A stretch of 64,000 nucleotides of DNA from Pythium myriotylum (taxonomy: Eukaryota; Oomycota; Peronosporomycetes; Pythiales; Pythiaceae): the NCBI GenBank assembly GCA_023091665.1, contig JALJCQ010000030.1, positions 3,040,501 to 3,104,500 on the forward strand, in the 5' to 3' direction. How positions within the stretch are numbered: the stretch's first letter is position 1; each line of letters begins with the position of its first letter. A model generated the notes under the pieces. The model worked only from the letters and a program-made list of their open reading frames with translations, had not been told where the DNA came from and ran no database searches. The translations under genes and the position numbers were made by a program. Positions 29,427-39,000 of this stretch are shown here, in pieces.

Positions 29427-30173
29427 ATGGTCTCCGTCTCCTCGATCGCTCTGGCCGTGACCTCCGTCATCGCGATTTCAAGCTCGATTGTTACGGCTGA
29501 CAACTTGCCAGTGGGCAAGTACTATCGTCCGACAGGCTCCATCGTCTCGGGTGTGCCGGGCACGACCGCACAGTACCGCCGTAGCCCATGCCCCGCGCTC
29601 AACACCCTCGCAAACCACGGCTATTTGCCTCGCAACGGACAGGGAGTGACCCGTGCAGACCTCAATACCGCCTTCATGACCATATTCAACGCGGACAACG
29701 CAGTCGCCACCTCATTCACGAAGAACCTGCCCGACGTCTTCAACTTGGACGTCCTCGGCAAGCACAATTTCATTGAACACGACGCTTCGCTTGTCCACGC
29801 TGACTCGTACCTCCGCGGCGACCCCGCGAACGCTGATCCACGCCTACTGCAGGACTTTCTCAGCCGTGCGTCAGCCTCCAAGCCATTCACGGTTCAGACG
29901 ATCGGCCAAGTACGCCGCGAGCGCCTCGCCGAGTGCAAGAGAATCAACCCCAACTGCACGTTCGGCGCGCAGCAGTCGTTCCTGGCGTTCAACGAAGCTG
30001 CGTCGGTTCTCAAGCTCTTCGGCGACGGTGCAACTGACACGGCGTCGCTTTCCAATGTCCGCTCCTTCCTTGTAGAGGAAAAGTTCCCCGTGGGCTTCAA
30101 GAAGCCGCAGCTACTCACGCCCGAAGGCCTAGCGAAGACGGCCGCCCTGGTCCAAGCCGCTGCGACCGCCTAA
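29427..30173 (+). CDS. short secreted heme-thiolate peroxidase (HTP12)
   Basis: A 248-residue HTP of the HTP12/13/15 subgroup, recognised by YYRPTGSIVSG near the mature N-terminus. Signal peptide about 1-24; Cys55 ligand (RRSPCPALNTLANHG); EHD at 117-119; Glu190, here in LAFNEA rather than FGE. The Cys pair is kept (CKRINPNC). DGKNIT of other members is replaced by NGQGVT, so that sequon is lost. The segment LKLFGDGATDT after the Glu is shared with HTP13-HTP15. Start at the ATG (CACCATGG) 36 bp after the initiator. Confidence 0.9.
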   Translation: MVSVSSIALAVTSVIAISSSIVTADNLPVGKYYRPTGSIVSGVPGTTAQYRRSPCPALNTLANHGYLPRNGQGVTRADLNTAFMTIFNADNAVATSFTKNLPDVFNLDVLGKHNFIEHDASLVHADSYLRGDPANADPRLLQDFLSRASASKPFTVQTIGQVRRERLAECKRINPNCTFGAQQSFLAFNEAASVLKLFGDGATDTASLSNVRSFLVEEKFPVGFKKPQLLTPEGLAKTAALVQAAATA

Positions 30174-31122
30174 TAGAACGTGAGTCGACGCGGAGACCGT
30201 CGTCGGGAAGAAACCCAAATAAGGGAAATCACGCAAACAGAATGGCCTCGCAATCGATTCCTCAGGAACTCTCGCTCGAAGTGTCGTCGGCGCCGCGCAT
30301 TCGCTCTGCAGCATAATCAATCGTACACGTAGAAAACACAATCACTTGCTTTATCGCATTCTCTATAGGCACTACAGTTAGTAGCCGTGCGATTCGGCAG
30401 ATGAGCCGCGTCAGGTCCCGGGCGATCTTCAAGCCAGAGAGAAGGTTTGCTGCGAGGTCTCAGCAATGGCTTCAACGGCGCCTCAGCGGCTAGAGAGCCT
30501 CGGATCTCAGATTTGCAGCAGAGCGGCCACTTTCGACCATGGGATCTGGACCCTCGGAAAGCTTCCCGAGCGAAGGCTTCCCGTGGTTCAGTTTCTGTCA
30601 CAACGTGCCGCCTTTAGCTTCAAAGAAACTGCCGCGTCAAGAGGTCCTCATGACGTGACGAGCCACGCCCTCTGGCGCGACCACATGGCTCGGCGCCCCG
30701 CCATCTTCGCCCTTTCTTGTTCGTATCAGTCACCTCGGTTTCCCGCAGCCCACTCGCCCCAGCATGCAGTAGAGCAACACGAGCGTTGGATATCGGAGAC
30801 CGTGATCACGCCTCGGTCTCGGCTTCTTTTCCGAGATATGGGACTGTGAGCTCGTGATGGCTGCTGATCGACCTCACTTGACGATTATTCCATCACGGCG
30901 GTTTTCGTCACGGCGGCTTCGAAGGTGTCCTTGCAGGCGCGCACCCAGCAGCAGCGCTACAAATCTCGCCACGATGACGCTCGCGACAGCACTGATTCGC
31001 GCGAGTGCCTGTCGCACAGATGATGACAGTGAAGACAAGCGTATCCTCGAGGCCTCAACACTCGGCCCTCTCGCTCTCCCCAACTGGACCGCAGGAAACG
31101 CTCCCGACCAGCGCCGAGTACT
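30174..31122. other. intergenic region HTP12-HTP13
   Basis: An open frame of 127 codons at 30466-30849 (plus) has no recognised features and overlaps others in opposite frames. Nothing else was identified. Confidence 0.5.
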
Positions 31123-31140
31123 GCCTCATTCCAGCATTTG
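31123..31140 (+). promoter_or_regulatory. initiator element of HTP13
   Basis: GCCTCATTCCAGCATTTG, 54 bp before the ATG. Confidence 0.6.
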
Positions 31141-31194
31141 CCTGCTCCACGCCAAGCCGCGTTCTCTCCAAGCCCCTCCAGCCCCAAACCCACA

Positions 31195-31950
31195 ATGGTC
31201 TCCTTCACCACCATCGCCACTGCCGTCGCCGCGGTCTTCGCCGTCTCGAGTGCTCCTGTTGCCACGGCCGACGACTCATTGCTCCCTGTCGGCACGTACT
31301 ACCGCCCCAAGGGCTCGATCGTCTCGGGTGTGACCGGCGCGACCACGCCATACCGCCGCAGCCCGTGCCCGGCCATCAACACGCTCGCAAACCACGGCTA
31401 CTTGCCGCGCAACGGCCAGAACATCACGAGTGCGGGCCTCAAGGATGCCATTATGACCCACTTCAACGTCGACGACGGACTCGCAACTTTCTTGACGAGC
31501 TTCGTGCCTGCGACCTTTGACTTGGACTTGCTCGGCAAGCACGGCTTCATCGAGCACGACGCCTCGCTCGTGCACGCGGACGCCTACTTCGGTGGCGACC
31601 CGGCGTTCGCCGACGGCGCTCTGCTTGAGGACTTTTTCAGCCGCGCCTCGCGCTCGGAGCCGTACACGATCCAGACACTGGGCGAAGTGCGTCGCGACCG
31701 CCTGAACGAGTGCAAGCAGATCAACCCCAACTGCACGTTCGACTCGCAGGGCGCGTTCCTGGCATTCGGCGAGGCCTCGCTCCTCCTCAAGCTCTTCGGT
31801 GACGGCGTGACCGACACGGCGCCGCTCTACAACGTCCGATCGTTCCTTGCTGAGGAGAAGTTCCCAACCGGCTACCAGAAGCCGGCGCTGCTCTCACAGG
31901 CGGCTCTCCTCAACACCTCGGCTCTCATCCAGGCTGTCGCGAACGCCTAG
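31195..31950 (+). CDS. short secreted heme-thiolate peroxidase (HTP13)
   Basis: A 251-residue HTP close to HTP12. Signal peptide about 1-25 (VATA-D); Cys58 ligand (RRSPCPAINTLANHG); EHD at 120-122; Glu193 in LAFGEASLLL. The Cys pair is present (CKQINPNC) with an NCT sequon, and NIT is kept in NGQNIT. It ends QAVANA, like the HTP1 group. The frame extends 57 bp upstream of the chosen ATG, but that part begins with a non-ATG codon inside the initiator region. Confidence 0.9.
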   Translation: MVSFTTIATAVAAVFAVSSAPVATADDSLLPVGTYYRPKGSIVSGVTGATTPYRRSPCPAINTLANHGYLPRNGQNITSAGLKDAIMTHFNVDDGLATFLTSFVPATFDLDLLGKHGFIEHDASLVHADAYFGGDPAFADGALLEDFFSRASRSEPYTIQTLGEVRRDRLNECKQINPNCTFDSQGAFLAFGEASLLLKLFGDGVTDTAPLYNVRSFLAEEKFPTGYQKPALLSQAALLNTSALIQAVANA

Positions 31951-32679
31951 ATTCGGTAGGGTTGTCCATTTCAGTCGTGTGTGGAAACTCAGCGATGAGA
32001 CCACGTAAGAATCGTCCAATATAAACAGTGCCGTTCCACCCTGCTTCTTCCACTCGTTCGTCTATCCCTTGGTCTCGATCGTCCCTATAGGTCTCTCATG
32101 AAGTCGGCAGTCTCTCTACCAATGCATATACATACTTTGCAGGGTCTCAACGAGGATACACTATCCCCACTCCCGAATAGCAGCACAACAAGCACGCATC
32201 ACGCATCGTTCCACGCTGTCTGGTCTGCGCCGACGCGATTTCCCACGGCGGCGGCGGTCGTGTCGTCGCTCTTCGTCCTGTCGCCTGCACGCGAAGGAGC
32301 TGTTCACGACGAAAATATCAGCCAGCAGTTGTCCCGCGCCATTTGTTACTGATGGGTCCTGCCTCTCAAAAGAGTGTCGGCGATCAAGCCATCGCGTGGG
32401 AGCCCTCTCGGCCTCCGTCAACATGGGCCGTTTACGAGATTCACACTCGGCTGTGACTCACGCGTCGTCTCTCGATGTGTGGACCGCCGAAAACGCCAAT
32501 CGCGTCTCCTTTGGCCAGCAGCCTCAAGATCCGCATGCACGTCACGCGCCGCCACCCGGTCTCGCGGCGGGCAGATGCTTGCCCGAATGCCACGAGGCGG
32601 TCCGCCTAGCGGGTCTCCCCGGGCGCAACGTGGTCACTGTCGGTCGACTTCGTTCGCTATGTGAGACCGTGAGACCAAG
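31951..32679. other. intergenic region HTP13-HTP14
   Basis: No gene recognised. It contains the shared cis-element in inverse orientation at 32480-32493. Confidence 0.5.
32480..32493 (+). promoter_or_regulatory. candidate shared cis-element upstream of HTP14
   Basis: TGGACCGCCGAAAA, 238 bp before the ATG. It is inverted relative to the gene when compared with HTP2-HTP5. Confidence 0.35.
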
Positions 32680-32696
32680 TCTCATTCTCCAACTTG
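32680..32696 (+). promoter_or_regulatory. initiator element of HTP14
   Basis: TCTCATTCTCCAACTTG, 34 bp before the ATG. Confidence 0.6.
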
Positions 32697-32730
32697 CCTC
32701 GCAAACCTCAAGTCTCCACGCACCAACACA

Positions 32731-33468
32731 ATGGTCTCGTTCTACGCCGCTTTCGCCACGACGTTGGTCGCGCTGCTCTCCGTCTCGGACGCGCTCTCAG
32801 TCGGCACGTACTTTCGCCCGTCGGCCTATGTCACGTCGGGCGTGCCAAGCAACACCAAGGCTCTCTACCGCCGCACACCGTGCCCCGCCATCAACACGCT
32901 GGCTAACCACGGATACCTCCCACGCGACGGCAAGAACATCACGAACGCCCAGCTGCGCGACGCCATCATGACTCAGTTCAATCTCGAGTTGGCCCTCGCC
33001 GATCGCCTCGTGAGCGTACTTCCGGCCTCGTTTGATCTCAACCTGCTGGGCACTCACGGCCTCATCGAGCACGACGCCTCGTTGGCCCACGCCGACTCGT
33101 ACTTGGGCGGTGATCCGTCGCAGGTGAGCCAGCCGCTTCTCAAGGACTTGCTCAGTCGCGCCAGCAAAACAAAGCCGTTCGATGTGGCCATCATGGGCAA
33201 GCTGCGCAAGGATCGTCTGGCCGCGACCGTCGCTAGTAACGCCAACTACACGTTCGGCTCCACCCAAGTGACGCTTGCGTTCGGCGAGGCCTCGCTCACG
33301 CTGCTGCGCTTCGGCGACATCGCGACCGAGACAGCGTCGCTCGCACGCGTCCAGTCGTTCTTCGAGCTTGAAAAGTTCCCCGCAGACTGGAAGACGCCAG
33401 CCACGGTGCTCACGGCCGCCCAGCTCCAGGCCACGTCCGTCAAGATCGTCACTGCCGCCAGCGCTTAA
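32731..33468 (+). CDS. short secreted heme-thiolate peroxidase (HTP14)
   Basis: A 245-residue HTP with signal peptide about 1-21, Cys51 ligand (RRTPCPAINTLANHG), EHD at 113-115 and Glu186 in LAFGEASLTL. Both members of the Cys pair are absent (TVASNANYTF), independently of HTP2/4-7, because the replacing residues differ (Thr and Tyr). The front part resembles HTP1 (VLPASFDLNLLGTHGLIEHDAS), whereas the stretch after the Glu (LRFGDIATET) resembles HTP12/13. It ends AASA. Start at the ATG 34 bp after the initiator. Confidence 0.9.
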   Translation: MVSFYAAFATTLVALLSVSDALSVGTYFRPSAYVTSGVPSNTKALYRRTPCPAINTLANHGYLPRDGKNITNAQLRDAIMTQFNLELALADRLVSVLPASFDLNLLGTHGLIEHDASLAHADSYLGGDPSQVSQPLLKDLLSRASKTKPFDVAIMGKLRKDRLAATVASNANYTFGSTQVTLAFGEASLTLLRFGDIATETASLARVQSFFELEKFPADWKTPATVLTAAQLQATSVKIVTAASA

Positions 33469-34181
33469 GCAAGCAGGATATCCCTCGAGATCGTAATCTA
33501 CAAAATGCAAATATGAACGTCTCACTCACAGTGCTTTGCGTAACGATTCACGAGGTCCGAGTTCTTCGATCTCAGACGTTTGGATGACTCGAACGCTGTT
33601 GCGAAATGTCCTTCAGAGTTCCGGAACGTCTACGTGTGACAAGCACAATTTTTGCGTCGCTCCCCATCGTTGATGGGCGCGACGAAAGAAACATCGCGCC
33701 GCTTGGAACGTATGTTGTCGATTAGCTCACAAGTGGGTCTTGTGGCTGCAGCCGCGAGCCGCGAGATCCGGATATCTGAAGTATCAATTTTTCAACGGCT
33801 TGCAGCAGCGAGTCGGCCAGCGTGAATGGAAATCGCCGGTGCAATGAGGTGTCACCTCACCGCATGGACTTGAAACATGAGAGGCTCTGAGTTAAAACTT
33901 CAACACTCGCGAACCGTCGGAATCCTGAGATCGCAGAACAGGTAGTCCGTCCATATTAAATCCAAGAGAAAACGAAGCGCCCACCAAGTCAAACGTAGAC
34001 AGGCGTTGCGGTGATGGATTCCAATGAAACTTACCCATTGCCGAGAAAGACTTCATCCTCGACGCGAAGCTCCACCAGTCGCCATGACTGTCCATGCGCA
34101 CCCCAATCTTCCCTCAGCTTTGACATGTCTCGTGAGCTGTGAACGTCCGTGGCAACCTTTGACGCCAAGCGATCAACTCGT
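33469..34181. other. intergenic region HTP14-HTP15
   Basis: No gene, RNA or repeat recognised. Short AT-rich patches occur near 33500 and 33780. Confidence 0.55.
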
Positions 34182-34197
34182 GTCATTCCGGCATTTG
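34182..34197 (+). promoter_or_regulatory. initiator element of HTP15
   Basis: GTCATTCCGGCATTTG, 38 bp before the ATG. Confidence 0.6.
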
Positions 34198-34235
34198 CCT
34201 TCCACCGACCAAGCCTCCAAATCGACTCGTTAAAC

Positions 34236-34991
34236 ATGGTCTCTTTTGCGTCGCTCTGCTCAGCACTAGCCATTGCCACTGCTGTCTCATCGACCACAGC
34301 TCAGGACGTGTCATCGCTTGCGATCGGTGCCTACTTTCGTCCAACGGGTTCGATCGTGTCGGGAAGACCGGGCGCGACCACGCCGTACCGCCGTAGCCCG
34401 TGTCCGGGTGTCAACACGCTGGCCAATCACGGTTACCTGCCGCGCGATGGCAGAAATGTCTCCAAGCTCGTGCTCCGCAATGCTGTAATGACCCACTACA
34501 ACCTGGACGAAGCTCTCGCGAACTTCTCTGTGAGTCTCGCACCCGACACCTTCGATCTCGATCTCCTTGGCACGCACGGCATCTTCGACCACGACGCATC
34601 CCTCGTCCATCCGGACGCGTACTTCGGCAGAGATCCGGCCTTCCAGGACCCGCGCCTGCTTGCCGACTTTCTCAGCCGCGCCTCCGAGACGCAGCCGTAC
34701 ACGACCCAGATCATGGGCGAGATCCGTCGCGACCGACTTGCCGAATGTATGAAGTTGAACCCGAACTGCACGTTCAGCGGCCAGGCCCCACTGCTCGCGT
34801 TTGGCGAGGCCACGTTCGTCATTAAGGTCTTTGGCGATGGCGTGACGGACACAGCACCGTATGCAAGCGTTAAGTCATTCGTCGCTGACGAAAGGTTCCC
34901 CGCAGACTACAAAAAGCCAGCTCTGCTCACGATCCCCGCGCAGCTGGCCACGTTCGGGAAGATCCAGGCGGCGGCCAACTCAACTGCTTGA
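34236..34991 (+). CDS. short secreted heme-thiolate peroxidase (HTP15) with DHD instead of EHD
   Basis: A 251-residue HTP of the HTP12/13 subgroup. Signal peptide about 1-22; Cys56 ligand in RRSPCPGVNTLANHG; Glu191 in LAFGEATFVI; Cys pair present (CMKLNPNC). The EHD motif is DHD (residues 118-120, after GIF): the Glu whose backbone contacts a heme propionate/Mg site in family structures is shortened to Asp, while His and Asp remain. The enzyme may still be active, perhaps with altered metal or heme-edge geometry. It is the last of the plus-strand run and converges with the ankyrin gene only 102 bp downstream. Confidence 0.88.
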   Translation: MVSFASLCSALAIATAVSSTTAQDVSSLAIGAYFRPTGSIVSGRPGATTPYRRSPCPGVNTLANHGYLPRDGRNVSKLVLRNAVMTHYNLDEALANFSVSLAPDTFDLDLLGTHGIFDHDASLVHPDAYFGRDPAFQDPRLLADFLSRASETQPYTTQIMGEIRRDRLAECMKLNPNCTFSGQAPLLAFGEATFVIKVFGDGVTDTAPYASVKSFVADERFPADYKKPALLTIPAQLATFGKIQAAANSTA

Positions 34992-35093
34992 TAGGATCCT
35001 AGCAGTTACAGTACTCAATGCACAATAAAAACTCTATTGGCGTCTCTTCTTTCGAGAACACGAACTTGTGGAATAAGCGTTGCCAAACGCTAA

Positions 35094-35765
35094 CTATGTG
35101 GATGATGCGGCTATGCGTATGCACGCTGCTTCCGCTGTTTCGGGGCCTCGTGTGTCATCAGATTGGTCCTTGCTCGTTAGTTCCAAATCGAAGAAGCCGC
35201 TACGCTTGTCCTGAAGTAAACCATTGGATCGAAGGATCTCGAACACAGGGAGTCCACACAGGCGAGAGGCCGCTATCTCTGCCGCCGTACATCCACTCGC
35301 ATCGACGACAGTGAGATCCACCTTCTTGTTCTCGATCAACACCTCGGCGACCGCGGCGAACCCCGATCGGGCAGCCAGATGCATGGCCGTCATGCCGTCC
35401 ATTGGTTGGCCTGGCACTCGAAGCCTTGCATTCGCATTCGCTCCAAAGTCTAGCAATAGCTTGACGGCCTTCGCTTGGTTGGTCATGGCTGCAAGGTGCA
35501 GAGCTGAGACGCCATCCTCCAGCCCTTCGTCCGGGTCTGCTCCGTGGCGCAATAGCACTCGGAGGACGCTGAGCTTGGCATCCGTGCACGACTGCACGAC
35601 GTAGCCGACGTCACGCGTCTCCACTTTGACCAGGTCCGGGTACTTGGTGAAGATTTTGTCGACGAGTGTCGCGTTGCCAGCCGCGACTGCCGAGTCGAGC
35701 ACCGTCGAGTAGACTGCGAGCTCGTCTCCTGGGCGGCGAACGTCGTGGGAATGCTGGCAGCCCAT
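35094..35765 (-). CDS. ankyrin-repeat protein
   Basis: This protein of about 223 residues has at least four ankyrin repeats, roughly residues 20-190. The clearest are VSALHLAAMTNQAKAVKLLL and MTAMHLAARSGFAAVAEVLI, followed by CTAAEIAA. It has neither a signal peptide nor hydrophobic segments, so it is probably an intracellular protein-binding protein. The C-terminal ~35 residues are polar. The first ATG of the frame is at 35765. The frame stays open to a plausible splice acceptor (CATTCTAG, minus strand, near 35783-35790) preceded by a CTGAC branch-like word, so a short 5' exon may exist upstream. It lies tail-to-tail with HTP15 and downstream of the THADA-like gene on the same strand. Confidence 0.7.
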   Translation of the reverse strand: MGCQHSHDVRRPGDELAVYSTVLDSAVAAGNATLVDKIFTKYPDLVKVETRDVGYVVQSCTDAKLSVLRVLLRHGADPDEGLEDGVSALHLAAMTNQAKAVKLLLDFGANANARLRVPGQPMDGMTAMHLAARSGFAAVAEVLIENKKVDLTVVDASGCTAAEIAASRLCGLPVFEILRSNGLLQDKRSGFFDLELTSKDQSDDTRGPETAEAACIRIAASST

Positions 35766-36041
35766 GGGAAAGCCGTCGATTTCTAGAATGCACAAGGATT
35801 TGAGTCAGGTTGCATCGCCAGAGACGTAGTGACCACTCTATCAGCATCGAGGTAGCATAGAGCGTGGCGTGTTCAGTCGGTGAATATTTTGGAGGCAACT
35901 GACACCCATCCAATATCAATGTATGCAGGCCAAGAAGAGCACGTTTTGAGTGTGAAGCAAGGCTCGACCTCGAACATGTATTAGTTCTCAAGGGTAATGA
36001 AAAACCGAACCGTTCCGAGCTCACACCTGTGGCGAGATGCT

Positions 36042-39000
36042 CTAGTTGATGGCAGTCCATTGTGGTGTCAGGAAGAGGAGCTCGTGGATAGCCTTGGGCT
36101 CCTTTGCACCGGCAGAGATCTCCGCAAGAGCCTTGGTCACGAGGGGATGAGCAGCGTTGAGGAACGAGTGGGACACTGAGGCTTGGTCTTGGATGGACTT
36201 CACAACACCCGCGTACGTAACACGTTCGGCATCAGTGAGCGATGTCAACGCGGCGATGCTCACGCAGAGCAAGCTAAAGAATGTCGGGAAAACACTCGCG
36301 TAGTAAGTCATACCCCCAAGCCATTGCTCACGCGTACGACTATCGTTGAGAACAGTCAACGCATGGAGCAGCTTGTCCAATACGGCAGCCTTCAACTCCG
36401 TCGAATTCGGTTGCTCGAACACACAACCCGCAAAGAGCTGCGCAATGAGGTCGGCTTCGGCGTAAAAATTGTTTCCTTCGGCCTCAAAGATTCGAGTAGA
36501 CAGGTCGCCCCAATCCTGAGCTTTGGCACCGGTCGAGTACTCTATGAGTACACTTGGAGCGTCGACAGTCTCTAGCACCATCGACTTGATTACTTCCATG
36601 CCTTTCGATGACGTTGAAAAGGTCTTGACAAAGAAGCGAATCGCAACTGGGACCAGTGCTGTTTCAGACACGCTAGAATCGAGCGAGAAAGCGTTGTCTG
36701 CCGAAGCCAGAGCACGGTGCACTGCCTTACGAATGACGTCGCGAACGTGGCTATCATCGTCCTGGAGAAGCTTAATCGCTGCAGTCCATGCATCAAGAGC
36801 AATGTCAACTGTGCCGTTTTTCTGGCCGACATGAGCGAGAAGCAGATCGCTTCGCTCGATAGCAACTGCGGCAGAGAAGCGCAAACCCAAGGGCTGTGTC
36901 TCTGACGATCGCTCGATGACGTTGTTCTTGAGTGCGAGCAGCGCAGCTTCGCTCGTCACGCCTTCGCGGATTGCAGAAGCGAGTAGACGCAGCACCGGTC
37001 CCACGACGTCCACATTGGCCGACGATGCGAGCAAATTCAGGAACGTATCAATTGCAACAGCATTAGCCGAGAGAGGTGCCTTAGTCGCAGCAGTGGAGTC
37101 CTGGATCTCAATAAGCAGCTGAAGTAAGCGCGTCTTCACGGTTGGATGGGTCTCGATCACGAGCTGCTTGAGTAGCACTGCCTGCAAACTCGCAACAACG
37201 GCAACCTCATTGCCAAAATCGAAGTCTCCCGTGTGAATGAACTTGATCAGTTTCTTGAACGCTCGCTTGCGCACCTCGAGCACTCGGGCTTGTAGAAGTG
37301 CCTCAAGCCGGCTGATCCAGGTCTTCACAAACGGAGCGTCTTTCGACAACGGTGTCCAGTGTAGGGTCAGCAGACTGAAGAACGTACCGACCACAGCTCG
37401 GTTGCAGTTGTAATCACCCGGAGCACGACTGGATTCTGAATCTGTGGTCAGGGCATCCACTGTCTTCAAGACCGCCGTAGTCACCGTTTCAATCACCTTG
37501 TCAAGAGATAAGAGATCGGGCGTGCTTGCATGAAGCTGGAATACGGATTCGACTATTTCCCACACGACAGCTCGAATGCTAGCACATTTTACACGCACCG
37601 TCGAGAGCCATAGATGGGCCGGTAGGAAGTCAGTCACCACGAACGTGAGGATTTCGTTGATGACTTTCATTGTGCCAGTCGAGGTCTCAGCCTCCGCCAG
37701 GCACTTCGTGATAAGACTCTGCGCTTGAAGAAGCACGCCATGCACGTAGTTCGTAGTCTTTGGCTTGGGTTGATCCGCCCCTGGACTCACCGGCGAGCGG
37801 ACACCTTGCGGCAACGCCTCAGATAGTTGCTTCAAAATCGGTAGTGCCATGTCAAAACGAACAATCGAACCCAAAACCTGGGCCGCCATCTGGCGAATAG
37901 CGAGGACCGACTGAGACGCACACTTGAGAATGAGAGGGATAAAGTCTGCCAACGGTTTGCTACCACGTGCACGAAGAATTTCGTCTTCGTCTTCATCCGT
38001 TGGACGCAGCCTGCTCAGAAACATAAGGACAGGGAATAGACCTGGGGGAACAGTTCCATCCATGACGGCGGTATCTGTGAATCGTTCGAGTGCCCGGAAC
38101 AAGAACCCGTCAAGCTGTGGAAATCGTGAAAACACTTCGGCGCTGGGGATTTTGTTCTTGGACGCGCCATCAGCAATCCTCTTATCACCAAGCGCACGCT
38201 GAGTAGCCGCAGCGAAGAGCATCATGGAGGAATTACGAACAACCCATGAGCGACACTCAAAGCCGAAGATTGCGTACTCGAGCATCTGTGCAACGTAGAC
38301 GGCAACATCATCCGATAGCACAGCGTCTTGCGAGATCAGCTTGAGAATGTTCAGTGCGTGCACTCGTGAGCGCCACACCAAATGGGCCTGCTGATGCGGC
38401 GCTGCATTGAGTGACATTGCGTCTGTGTCTTGCGACGCAAGGCGCAGTAAGTTGGTTATTACGCGTGGAAGGATGATTGCGGCAGTGTTCCTAGGCTCAG
38501 CGCGCAGAATTGCAATGAAGCTGTACGCGAAACCAGAGCTTCGGCGCAAAATAAATTGTTGCTCCGACCGCTCCAAGCGATCAAGCAGTTTGTCAGCCCA
38601 GGAAGAAGGCAAGTTACCAATCGTCGTATTTTTCTCTCCATGTGCCAAGAAAGACTTGCACACGCCTTCGAATGATTCGTATGCTGTTGCCACGGCGCCC
38701 TTGTGCTTTAGTTCAAAGAGCGAGTTCAGCAGCATTTCACCACCTTGACGAGCGAGCTCAGTCGCAAAGAAGTCGGTGGCGTCATTGTTCGTTGGCAGTG
38801 GAACTCGGCGCATGATCATGTCTACGATAGCTCCACACTCACGAGCCGCCAGCCAACTACCAACGACAGCGCGCTGTTCAGTGTCTGCATCGTCACCCCC
38901 TTCAACATCGTTCTCAGTATCCTCGAGAATTAGGTGACCGCGGCAGTCGACACGGAGAGGGATAGCGGAAGTTTTCCCACCTGCGGCAGAAACCTCGCCG

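Noticed and set aside
30466..30849. Plus-strand frame of 127 codons between HTP12 and HTP13
   Set aside because: No domain, signal or initiator. Evidence for a gene is too thin.
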